Shown piece by piece: positions 24,122 through 31,380 of a stretch of 64,000 nt of DNA. The notes beneath the pieces are model-generated. The model was not told the DNA's origin. It saw only the letters and a list, made by a program, of their open reading frames with translations, and ran no database searches. Origin of the DNA: JBMYYR01 sp965243605 (GTDB taxonomy: Bacteria; Bacteroidota; Bacteroidia; Flavobacteriales; CAJXXR01); assembly GCA_965243605.1 (NCBI GenBank), contig CBDEVQ010000033.1:1-64000 (forward strand), read 5' to 3'. The translations under genes and the position numbers were made by a program. Each line of letters opens with the position of its first letter. The first letter of the stretch is position 1.

Positions 24122-25270
24122 CTAAAAGAGTTTTAGTATTTGTTGAGTATTTAGTTGGTTTATGATTTGGTAGCTTGAATCTCCTGTTAGTTCAGGCTTT
24201 GAAGAATTTATAAGTATCCAAGTACCTTCTATTCCAAATTCTGACAGTTGATTAAATGTAGATTCAGAGATTATCCTTGCTTTAAAAGAAGTTTTCGACA
24301 AACTACTTGTTGTTCTTCTTCCAGAAATTTTCTTATTAATAATTGGTTGTAATTCGAAAAGTTTTTGATTAAATTGTATTGTCTCATGTCCATCATTATA
24401 GGTACAATCATGGGAAATAAAATTTCTCTTTACTGTTACTATCTGGCAGTCAGTAATAACAAATGTAATTGGCTTGATATCATGTGTAGCTTTATAGTAA
24501 TGGCGTTCTACTATTTCAAGTAAGAGTTCTCCAAGGGTAAAAGACTCTTGAACATCAACTTCTCCAATTTTAAAAATTAGATTTTGATTTTTTCTAGGTT
24601 TAAGAAATCGAGATTTGAGTAATTTGAAATATGCTTGTTGACCAACAAAATCTTTATAAGCAGGCATAAATACAATTCGCCTACCTTTATTGAGGTAGGT
24701 CAATATCTCATCCTTAGTCACTTGTCTTGAGGTGATATCACTAGGGGGGTTATTTATTACTTTCTTTCTTAAATAATCAACAAGAATTGAATAATAATAT
24801 TGGGCTTCATCCAATGAATTACATAAAGGTAATAGTTGCAATTTTTTTAGTACTAATTCATACTGACTTTGAAATTCGGGAGAAAAATGAAGCTGAAATT
24901 TATTAAGAAACCCAATCTTTATAGCATCCGTGAAATGATCTTTCTTAACTCCTAGAATTTTATCTAATAGTTCGGAGTCAACATCTTCTGAATATCCATT
25001 ATTATCTACGAAATAGCAATATAGAATATAGTCTTTACTGGGCTCGGAGCTATATTCTTCAATTAACTGAACTATTGGCTTTCTGATTACAGAAGGATTC
25101 AATTTACTGGCTTCTTTATATTTTACTTGCATAACGAAATTATCTGTATCAATGTCTTGAATTTGTTCCAGCCTTACAACAGATTGGTTGTCTGAATTAT
25201 CAAGTACCTCTAACAAGGTTTTATCAATCTGAAATTCAAATCCCTTTATAGCATAATATCCTCCGTCCAT
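24122..25270 (-). CDS. DUF4297-like putative nuclease, partner of HerA
   Basis: 382 residues. The N-terminus GYYAIKGFEFQIDKTLLEVL, then RLEQIQDIDTDNFVMQVKYKE (about 30-55), follows DUF4297/Cap4-type nucleases, with a D...QVK pair as in PD-(D/E)xK folds. The rest (about 150-380) is unassigned and may bind HerA. It is the first gene after the right attI-like site and is coupled to herA. In known DUF4297-HerA systems the two proteins assemble and degrade DNA on infection; I infer the same here. The key residues need structural checking. Confidence 0.65.
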   Translation of the reverse strand: MDGGYYAIKGFEFQIDKTLLEVLDNSDNQSVVRLEQIQDIDTDNFVMQVKYKEASKLNPSVIRKPIVQLIEEYSSEPSKDYILYCYFVDNNGYSEDVDSELLDKILGVKKDHFTDAIKIGFLNKFQLHFSPEFQSQYELVLKKLQLLPLCNSLDEAQYYYSILVDYLRKKVINNPPSDITSRQVTKDEILTYLNKGRRIVFMPAYKDFVGQQAYFKLLKSRFLKPRKNQNLIFKIGEVDVQESFTLGELLLEIVERHYYKATHDIKPITFVITDCQIVTVKRNFISHDCTYNDGHETIQFNQKLFELQPIINKKISGRRTTSSLSKTSFKARIISESTFNQLSEFGIEGTWILINSSKPELTGDSSYQIINQLNTQQILKLF

Positions 25271-25293
25271 AAATTTATATTGAGTTTGTTAAT

Positions 25294-25335
25294 GGCATAC
25301 AACACCTCTACATAACAACCTTTTCACCAAAAGGT
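25294..25335 (-). other. attI-like site of the right platform
   Basis: Minus strand: ACCTTTTGGTGAAAAGG hairpin, spacer, GTGTTGTATGCC. It matches the left copy at 350-390 and lies directly after the integrase remnant. The DUF4297-HerA cassette begins here. Confidence 0.6.
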
Positions 25336-25348
25336 AAGTATAAATGAC

Positions 25349-25600
25349 TTATGTGTTATTGTTTATTTCAATACTCTTGGTATAGAGCTCAGTCGTTTTT
25401 GGATTCGAATAACCTAGCCTATTTTGAACATAACCCATATTTACATGGTTCATCATACAGGGAATACCTTACCTAAAAACACATTAGACTCATACATTTT
25501 TGGCTAATATAGATTTAATCCACTAGATACAAAACAGGAAAAACACCCTTTATTTCATACTACAAACAGTTATCAATACATTATGCAGACTAAAACGATA
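25349..25600 (-). pseudogene. Remnant of an integron-type tyrosine recombinase, right copy
   Basis: Minus-strand translation YVQNRLGYSNPKTTELYTK followed by SIEINNNT and a stop at 25349-25351. It is the C-terminal signature of a tyrosine recombinase with the last His replaced by Tyr (LGYS rather than LGHS). Upstream only frameless homology to the left copy remains. The region up to the IS (25601-25683) holds no gene. The diverged left copy is at 480-700. Confidence 0.6.
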
Positions 25601-25742
25601 CGCATTTTAATTCAATGAATAAATACAAACAAGATAAAGATAATTTTGAGCAAAAAAACTAAGGAATATGGAGGTTTAAGCTAGAGATAATGGCTCAAGA
25701 CAAAAAGTTGTGGGGGAATTAAATATTATGGAACTTTGAAAA

Positions 25743-26102
25743 ATGGAAAAATCTGATTTATTAAGTGTTTTAGAATTGTTTTTACCCAAAGAACTATTGG
25801 TTTATTTTAAGCTTATAGATTCAGAAAAGAAAGGAGATATTCTTCATTTATATTTTGAAGAATTACTTACTCCACCCTCTGAGTTGAAAGATTTAAGTTT
25901 AAACAGCCATGGTTTTCATAAACAGATCACCGTCCAAGATTTTCCTATTCGTGGTTATCAAGTCTTATTACACATCAAACGAAGAAGGTGGAAAGATGTG
26001 ACAACAGGAAATGTTCATTCACGAGATTGGAATTTATTAGCATCCTCTACACGTTTAACTGTAGAATTTGCATCTTTTTTAAAAGAACTTAATCAATACT
26101 AA
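25743..26102 (+). CDS. ISAon1 transposase N-terminal region protein
   Basis: 119 residues. The sequence LLSVLELFLPKELLVYFKL, the middle VQDFPIRGYQVLLHIKRRRW, and the C-terminal SRDWNLLASSTRLTVEFASFLKEL match the small first protein of ISAon1-type elements. It should bind DNA near the ends. The second ORF lies in another frame just beyond the stop. Whether the two are joined by frameshifting or made separately cannot be told. It opens 51 bp inside the left inverted repeat. Confidence 0.85.
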   Translation: MEKSDLLSVLELFLPKELLVYFKLIDSEKKGDILHLYFEELLTPPSELKDLSLNSHGFHKQITVQDFPIRGYQVLLHIKRRRWKDVTTGNVHSRDWNLLASSTRLTVEFASFLKELNQY

Positions 26103-26229
26103 AGCGCATAGTAGTGCAACTATAGGATCATTCTATGGTCTTAATGGGCGAACCTTAAATCGGTATTATAAAACAAGCTTAAGTGATTACCAAAGTTGGG
26201 ATCAGCTAAGTCACGCTAAAGACTGGTTA

Positions 26230-27072
26230 GTGTTTAAAGCGAATACAGGCTCTAAATTAGCTTTAGATGAAACCGCCTTATCTAAAGGAGAACTCTATAC
26301 GATTTTAACTAATAAAAAAGCTAAAGGAAAGAAAGGTAGCTTGTTATCTATTATAAAGGGAACACAATCGGATCAAGTTATAAAATATGTAAAGCAAATT
26401 CCTTATGAATTACGACGTAAGGTAAAGGAAATCACCTTAGATATGGCTGGTAGTATGAAGAAAATAGCAACCGTATGTTTTCCAAACGCGATACAAGTTA
26501 CAGATCGCTTTCATGTTCAAAAATTAGCCATTGAAGCTGTACAAAATGTAAGAATTAAATATCGATGGGAAGCTATTGATATTGAAAATGAAGATCTCAA
26601 AAAAGCGAAAGAAACTCATAAAGCCTATCAGGCCATCCTTTTTGAAAACGGGGATACAGCTCGACAGCTCTTAGCTAGAAGTCGATATTTACTCTACAAA
26701 AGCGTTCATAAATGGACTGAAGATCAACGTTTAAGGGCTAGAATATTATTTAAACATTATCCAAAGATACATAAAGCCTATACTTTAAGTGAAGAACTTA
26801 AGTCCATATACAACTCTAAAAGTAAAGGTATTGCGATGACTAAACTTGCACATTGGTATAATAAAATAGAGCAATCAGGTATGAAAGCTTTTAACACCAT
26901 TAAGAATACAATAACACTAAACTATCAAACGATACTCAATTATTTTGATAACAGAAGTACGAATGCTTCGGCCGAATCTTTTAATGCTAAAATTAAAGCC
27001 TTCAGAGCCCAGTTTAGAGGTGTAAGAAATACAGAATATTTTCTATATAGATTAACTCAAATTTTTGGATAA
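26230..27072 (+). CDS. ISAon1-family (ISL3) DDE transposase
   Basis: 280 residues from the GTG at 26230. The frame is open upstream to about 26085 (AHSSATIGSFYGLNGRTLNR), so translation may begin earlier or by frameshift from ORF1. DDE-type motifs: LALDETALSKG (first Asp), ITLDMAGSM (second Asp), VTDRFHVQKLAIEAV, and near the C-terminus STNASAESFNAKIKAFRAQF (Glu). This is the transposase_12/ISL3 layout. It ends 23 bp before the element's end. Confidence 0.85.
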   Translation: MFKANTGSKLALDETALSKGELYTILTNKKAKGKKGSLLSIIKGTQSDQVIKYVKQIPYELRRKVKEITLDMAGSMKKIATVCFPNAIQVTDRFHVQKLAIEAVQNVRIKYRWEAIDIENEDLKKAKETHKAYQAILFENGDTARQLLARSRYLLYKSVHKWTEDQRLRARILFKHYPKIHKAYTLSEELKSIYNSKSKGIAMTKLAHWYNKIEQSGMKAFNTIKNTITLNYQTILNYFDNRSTNASAESFNAKIKAFRAQFRGVRNTEYFLYRLTQIFG

Positions 27073-27157
27073 CCCACAACAATATGTCTTGATCCGAGAT
27101 AATTCTATAAAAAAAGAGAAGCGCTTAATGATATTGTACTAAACTATAGGGTATTAT

Positions 27158-27192
27158 AAAACACAAAAGGTCCACTTTTTCAAGTGAACCTT
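27158..27192 (-). terminator. Terminator of the tRNA operon
   Basis: The hairpin AGGTTCACTT-GAAA-AAGTGGACCT is followed on the minus strand by TTTTGTGTTTT. It lies just behind tRNA-Arg. An identical 35-bp copy is at 707-741. Confidence 0.8.
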
Positions 27193-27196
27193 TCTG

Positions 27197-27270
27197 TGAG
27201 CCCGATAGGATTCGAACCTATGACCGCCTCCTTAGAAGGGAGGTGCTCTATCCAGCTGAGCTACGAGCCC
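27197..27270 (-). tRNA. tRNA-Arg (anticodon TCT)
   Basis: A 74-nt cloverleaf on the minus strand: acceptor GGGCTCG/CGGGCTC, D-arm GCTCAGCTGGATAGAGC, anticodon loop CTTCTAA (TCT), T-arm with GGTTCGAATCC, discriminator A. CCA is not encoded. It is the last gene of the Ser-Pro-Arg cluster. Confidence 0.95.
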
Positions 27271-27299
27271 GTAGTTTTATTTTTGAAAGTTGCTACGGC

Positions 27300-27327
27300 A
27301 ACTTTGCTTGGTTGGGGTGGCAGGATT
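27300..27327 (-). pseudogene. 3' remnant of a tRNA-Pro copy
   Basis: 28 bases match the 3' end and downstream flank of tRNA-Pro (27412-27439) at about 25 positions, including GGGGTGGCAGGATT. The remainder of the tRNA is missing. It is a scar of duplication and deletion, or of an integration event. Confidence 0.55.
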
Positions 27328-27423
27328 AAAGATCCTATTCTGGAGCATGATTGATAAACAAACTTCTCCTTGCATTTTTATTGAAATGTATTTCAACAAA
27401 AATTCCACTCTAACTTTGCTTTG

Positions 27424-27498
27424 TCGGGGTGGCAGGATTCGAACCTGCGACCTCCTCGTCCCAAACGAGGCGCGATGACCGGGCTACGCTACACCCCG
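27424..27498 (-). tRNA. tRNA-Pro (anticodon TGG)
   Basis: A cloverleaf on the minus strand: acceptor CGGGGTG/CACCCCG, anticodon arm CTCGTTTGGGACGAG with loop TTTGGGA (TGG), T-arm GCAGGTTCGAATCCTGC, discriminator A. CCA is not encoded. Confidence 0.95.
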
Positions 27499-27505
27499 AA
27501 GCTTG

Positions 27506-27592
27506 CGGAAAAAGAGGGATTCGAACCCCCGGAACAGTCACCCGTTCAACACCTTAGCAAGGTGCCGCTTTCGGCCACTCAGCCATTTTTCC
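27506..27592 (-). tRNA. tRNA-Ser (anticodon GCT)
   Basis: An 87-nt class II tRNA on the minus strand: acceptor GGAAAAA/TTTTTCC, anticodon loop TTGCTAA (GCT), long variable arm, T-arm GGGGTTCGAATCCC, discriminator G. It is the first gene of the cluster. Confidence 0.95.
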
Positions 27593-27638
27593 GTTTACTT
27601 CAGAAACAACCAACTCTCGTTTGTTGTTTAAAGCGATG

Positions 27639-27669
27639 CAAATATACGACCTTATTGCAGTTTTGCAAA
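27639..27669 (-). promoter_or_regulatory. Bacteroidota-type promoter of the tRNA cluster
   Basis: Minus strand: -33 TTTG, 19-nt spacer, -7 TATATTTG (matches TAnnTTTG). Transcription would start close to tRNA-Ser. The remaining bases up to ychF hold no other gene; a weaker TATCTTTC box at about 27840 may serve ychF. Confidence 0.8.
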
Positions 27670-27876
27670 TCCAAAACGTAACTTTTTTCTAATAATTTCT
27701 TAATCCTTTGAAAATAAGTTCAATTAAAATTAAACTTTTTTTTAATCGAAATAATATTCTAGTATTTCTCAGTAAAAACGGCGGTTTTTTTAAGAAATTT
27801 TCTTTTTTTTGTCTATTAGAGTTGATACTGGACAATTAGTATCTTTCAAACAACAAAAAAATAAAACCATCACTAT

Positions 27877-28968
27877 ATGAAATGTGGAATTGTAGGATTA
27901 CCAAATGTAGGTAAATCGACGTTATTCAACTGCCTTTCAAATGCAAAAGCATTAGCGGCAAACTATCCTTTTGCAACTATTGAACCTAACGTTGGTACGA
28001 TAACTGTACCAGATAACAGACTTTCAGTTTTAGAAGACATTGTAAACCCAGAGCGTGTACAAGCAGCCACAGTAGAAATTGTGGATATTGCTGGATTAGT
28101 TAAGGGAGCAAGTAAAGGTGAAGGTTTAGGAAATAAATTTTTAGCCAACATTAGAGAAACAGATGCCATCATCCATGTATTGCGTTGTTTTGAAAATGAT
28201 AACATTACACACGTTGACGGGAGCATTAATCCTGTAAGAGATAAAGAAACGATAGACATGGAGCTTCAATTGAAAGATATTGAAACTCTAGAAAAACGTA
28301 TCAATTCTCAAAAACGTATCGCCAAATCTGGAGATAAAGGAGCGACGAAAGTGGTTGAAGTATTCGAAAAACTACATGAGCATATCATGAGTGGTGAGTC
28401 GGCAAGAAGTTGTGACTTATATGACTCTGAATGGGAATTGGCGGAAGACTTACATCTTTTAACGTCTAAACCTGTTTTATATGTTTGTAACGTTGATGAA
28501 AAATCACTTAAAGAAGGGAACGATCATATTGAACAAGTTAAACGTATAGCTGAGAAGGAAAATGCCTTAGTTATTGTTTTAGCGGCTGGATTAGAGGCTG
28601 ACATTAACGAATTAGACGATTATGATGAGCGTCAGATGTTCTTAGATGATGCCGGTTTAGACGAACCTGGTGTGAATAAGCTTATTCGTATTGCATACGA
28701 TTTACTTAACTTACAAACGTATTTTACGGCTGGAGTTAAAGAAGTACGTGCTTGGACCATTAAAAAAGGATCGACTGCTCCACAAGCTGCTGGAGTTATT
28801 CATACAGATTTTGAAAAAGGATTTATTAGAGCAGAAGTTATGAGTTATGACGATTTTGCAGAATTTAAATCTGAAGCAGCCTGTAAAGATGCTGGTAAAC
28901 TTTCTGTTGAAGGTAAAGAATATATTGTTAAAGATGGAGATGTAATGCACTTCCGCTTTAATGTTTAA
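27877..28968 (+). CDS. ychF: Ribosome-binding ATPase YchF (Obg-like)
   Basis: 363 residues, normal length. G1 is GLPNVGKSTLFNCLS, switch region NYPFATIEPNVG, G3 DIAGLVKGASKGEGLGNKFL, with the Leu in place of the catalytic Gln that marks the HAS-NTPase group. The NVDE motif near residue 205 replaces NKxD and explains ATP preference. The C-terminal TGS domain runs from LQTYFTAGVKEVRAWTIKKG to HFRFNV. It binds ribosomes and ATP in stress-related translation control. It stands alone, with parE following 45 bp downstream. Confidence 0.95.
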   Translation: MKCGIVGLPNVGKSTLFNCLSNAKALAANYPFATIEPNVGTITVPDNRLSVLEDIVNPERVQAATVEIVDIAGLVKGASKGEGLGNKFLANIRETDAIIHVLRCFENDNITHVDGSINPVRDKETIDMELQLKDIETLEKRINSQKRIAKSGDKGATKVVEVFEKLHEHIMSGESARSCDLYDSEWELAEDLHLLTSKPVLYVCNVDEKSLKEGNDHIEQVKRIAEKENALVIVLAAGLEADINELDDYDERQMFLDDAGLDEPGVNKLIRIAYDLLNLQTYFTAGVKEVRAWTIKKGSTAPQAAGVIHTDFEKGFIRAEVMSYDDFAEFKSEAACKDAGKLSVEGKEYIVKDGDVMHFRFNV

Positions 28969-29013
28969 ATAATTATAAAATAAACATTGCTCACTTAAAT
29001 TATTGATTTTATT

Positions 29014-30864
29014 ATGGCAGAAAACGTTCAATATACCGAAGATAACATTCGTTCATTAGATTGGAAAGAACACATCCGTATTCGTCCTGGAATGTACATT
29101 GGTAAATTGGGCGATGGAACTTCTCAAGACGATGGTATCTATATTTTATTCAAAGAAATTATAGACAATTGTATTGATGAATTTGTGATGGGTTGCGGTA
29201 AACGCATTGAAGTATCTATCCAAGGTAATAGAGTCATAATACGAGATTATGGACGTGGAATTCCATTAGGAAAAGTGATCGACTGTGTTTCTAAAATTAA
29301 CACGGGTGGAAAATACGATTCCAGAGCATTTAAAAAATCAGTTGGGCTTAACGGAGTTGGTACCAAAGCCGTTAATGCCCTATCTGAATACTTTAAGGTT
29401 CAATCGATACGAGATGGGCAAACCAAAATTGTAGAGTTTTCTCAAGGTAATATTACCAACGAAGAAGACATTCAATCTACAACGGTTAGACAAGGAACCC
29501 GAATTAGCTTTATTCCTGACTCTACAATATTTCCTAACTTTAAATTTGTTAAGGAATATGTAGAAAAAATGATTTGGAATTATGTGTATTTAAATCCAGG
29601 TCTTACCATTGAATTTAATGGGAATAAATACTTTTCTGAAAACGGATTATTAGATCTTTTATCCAATAACATCCGCAAAGAAAACCTCCTATACCCTATC
29701 GTCCACTTAAAAGGAGATGATATTGAAGTGGCCCTTACCCATGTTAATAATGCCTACAACGAAAATTATTATTCGTTTGTAAACGGGCAGCATACAACAC
29801 AGGGTGGTACACATCAACAAGCCATTAGAGAGGCTATTGTTAAAACCGTTCGCGACTTTTTTGGAAAACCTTATGATGCTTCTGATATTAGACAATCTAT
29901 TGTTGGTGCCATAAGTATTAAAGTGGTTGAACCTATTTTTGAATCCCAGACCAAAACAAAACTGGGGTCTTTAAAAATGGAACCCGATGGAACAACCGTA
30001 AGAACTTACGTGCTTGATTTCATTAAGGAACACCTTGATAATTATTTACACAAATTCCCTGAATCTGCAGAGGCTATTCAGAAAAGAATATTAAGAGCAG
30101 AGCGAGAACGTAAAGAATTAGCCGGTATTAAAAAATTAAGCCGTCAAAGGGCTAAAAAAGCAAATCTTCATAATAAAAAACTTAGAGATTGTAGAGTCCA
30201 TTATAATGATAAGAAAGGAGATCAACGATTAGAGACTTTTCTTTTTATTACCGAGGGAGATTCCGCAAGTGGATCTATTACTAAATCTAGAGACGTTGCC
30301 ACTCAAGCTGTTTTCAGTCTTAAAGGTAAACCGCTAAACTCTTATGGTTTAAGTAAAAAAGTAGTTTATGAAAATGAAGAGTTTAACTTATTACAATCGG
30401 CTTTAAATATTGAAGATGGACTGGATGAATTAAGGTATAATAATATTGTAATTGCTACCGATGCCGATGTTGATGGGATGCACATTAGATTATTGATTAT
30501 TACATTCTTCTTACAGTTTTTCCCAGAGCTTATTCAAAATGGTCATTTATATATTTTACAAACGCCATTGTTTAGAGTAAGAAATAAAAAGCAAACCATT
30601 TATTGCTATGACAACACCGAAAAGGAGGATGCCATGGACACTTTAAAAGGTAAAGTTGAAATTACCCGATTTAAGGGACTTGGTGAAATTTCGCCAAATG
30701 AATTTCAGCATTTCATCGGAAAAGATATACGTTTAGAGCCTGTTATGCTTAATAACGATATGTCTATAGAAGATTTATTAAAATTTTACATGGGGAAAAA
30801 CACTCCACAAAGACAAAAATTTATTGTAGAAAATCTTAAAGTAGATAAAGATAGCGTAGAATAA
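29014..30864 (+). CDS. parE: DNA topoisomerase IV subunit B
   Basis: 616 residues. GHKL ATPase: ILFKEIIDNCIDEFVMGCG, IRDYGRGIPLG and GLNGVGTKAVNALS. The transducer follows, then TOPRIM (LFITEGDSASGS and IATDADVDGMHIRLL), and the C-terminal GRFKGLGE-like RFKGLGEISPNEF. The length matches ParE of Bacteroidota rather than the longer GyrB. It unlinks daughter chromosomes with ParC. It is encoded in one operon with a membrane protein and parC; the next ATG lies 3 bases after its stop. Confidence 0.93.
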   Translation: MAENVQYTEDNIRSLDWKEHIRIRPGMYIGKLGDGTSQDDGIYILFKEIIDNCIDEFVMGCGKRIEVSIQGNRVIIRDYGRGIPLGKVIDCVSKINTGGKYDSRAFKKSVGLNGVGTKAVNALSEYFKVQSIRDGQTKIVEFSQGNITNEEDIQSTTVRQGTRISFIPDSTIFPNFKFVKEYVEKMIWNYVYLNPGLTIEFNGNKYFSENGLLDLLSNNIRKENLLYPIVHLKGDDIEVALTHVNNAYNENYYSFVNGQHTTQGGTHQQAIREAIVKTVRDFFGKPYDASDIRQSIVGAISIKVVEPIFESQTKTKLGSLKMEPDGTTVRTYVLDFIKEHLDNYLHKFPESAEAIQKRILRAERERKELAGIKKLSRQRAKKANLHNKKLRDCRVHYNDKKGDQRLETFLFITEGDSASGSITKSRDVATQAVFSLKGKPLNSYGLSKKVVYENEEFNLLQSALNIEDGLDELRYNNIVIATDADVDGMHIRLLIITFFLQFFPELIQNGHLYILQTPLFRVRNKKQTIYCYDNTEKEDAMDTLKGKVEITRFKGLGEISPNEFQHFIGKDIRLEPVMLNNDMSIEDLLKFYMGKNTPQRQKFIVENLKVDKDSVE

Positions 30865-30867
30865 TTT

Positions 30868-31380
30868 ATGGAAATAAATACAAAAAAAAGAGAGACAAAA
30901 TACTATATAGCAATCGGATTAAGTCTATTATTGGTCGCTATTTTTTATCATATTAATAATAAACCTGACTTCTTTTACGGAAGGGTTGGTGAAGAAATTG
31001 AAAGCCTTTATTTATTTGAAATAAGCTTAGGTATATTTATATCTATCTTCTTATTTCGACCAAGTCATTTTGAATACAATGACACCGATCAAGTTGTCAT
31101 TGTAAAAGGACATCGTATTTTATTTGGACAATACTTATTTAAACGTAATGTAAATCTTGAACTTCCTAAACGTAAGATTAGAAGAGTCAGAGTCCAAAAG
31201 AAATTTTTCCGCGAATATCTTTCTATCACTGTAAACAGTAAACACTCAATAAAAAGAACGCGTTCAGTCGATTTATCGTTACTTAACAAGCGTGAAAAAA
31301 AATTGGTATTAGAAAGTTTAAAGGATTTAGCCACTCACCAAGAAGAAGAACATAATTATGGAAAAACCATTCGAAGATAA
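30868..31380 (+). CDS. Small membrane protein between parE and parC
   Basis: 170 residues. Two hydrophobic helices (IAIGLSLLLVAIFYHI, about 13-28, and LYLFEISLGIFISIFLF, about 46-62) are followed by a basic, beta-like domain (VVIVKGHRILF, KRKIRRVRVQKKFF, YLSITVNSKHSIKR). A PH-like cytoplasmic domain is possible. It starts 3 bp after parE and overlaps parC by 23 bp, so it is co-translated with topoisomerase IV. Function unknown. The conserved position in the operon would be a useful test of a link. Confidence 0.75.
   Translation: MEINTKKRETKYYIAIGLSLLLVAIFYHINNKPDFFYGRVGEEIESLYLFEISLGIFISIFLFRPSHFEYNDTDQVVIVKGHRILFGQYLFKRNVNLELPKRKIRRVRVQKKFFREYLSITVNSKHSIKRTRSVDLSLLNKREKKLVLESLKDLATHQEEEHNYGKTIRR

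Larger units (their letters stand above)
15..25600 (-). mobile_element. Putative chromosomal integron: two dead platforms and a long cassette array
   Basis: About 25 short, functionally unrelated genes lie almost all on the minus strand. Imperfect palindromes of 40-190 bp separate them, many with GTTRRRY-like (R') and RYYYAAC-like (R'') ends. Tyrosine-recombinase C-terminal remnants followed by attI-like sites occur at 480-700/350-390 and 25349-25600/25294-25335. The cassettes run away from each platform in the minus direction, so the integrase remnants point the same way as the cassettes. Many cassette starts are complementary to the R'' of the site that closes them, as in real attC sites. 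No intact integrase is present, so the array is probably frozen unless an integrase is supplied from elsewhere. The assignment is inferred; folding and covariance models have not been run. Confidence 0.65.
25692..27095 (+). mobile_element. ISAon1-type insertion sequence (ISL3-related), 1404 bp
   Basis: The left end GGCTCAAGACAAAAAGTTGT and the right end ACAACAATATGTCTTGATCC are terminal inverted repeats with a few mismatches. Both are bordered by the 8-bp direct repeat GAGATAAT (25684-25691 and 27096-27103), a perfect target duplication of the size ISL3-type elements make. It carries the two usual ORFs and looks intact, so insertion is probably recent. It sits between the tRNA terminator and the right integrase remnant. 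Confidence 0.85.

Noticed and set aside
19325..25270. One three-gene operon of nuclease, HerA and helicase
   Set aside because: A clear attC-like site at 22249-22319 with perfect start complementarity separates the helicase as its own cassette.
1..25600. Prophage or conjugative element
   Set aside because: No capsid, tail, relaxase or transfer genes; unrelated single genes with palindromic spacers instead.
27290..27681. Plus-strand frames across the tRNA cluster
   Set aside because: They are translated tRNA genes (GWQDSNLRP-type artefacts known from tRNA antisense).
30868..31380. Third topoisomerase subunit
   Set aside because: It has two membrane helices and a basic domain, no topoisomerase motif; only its position links it.
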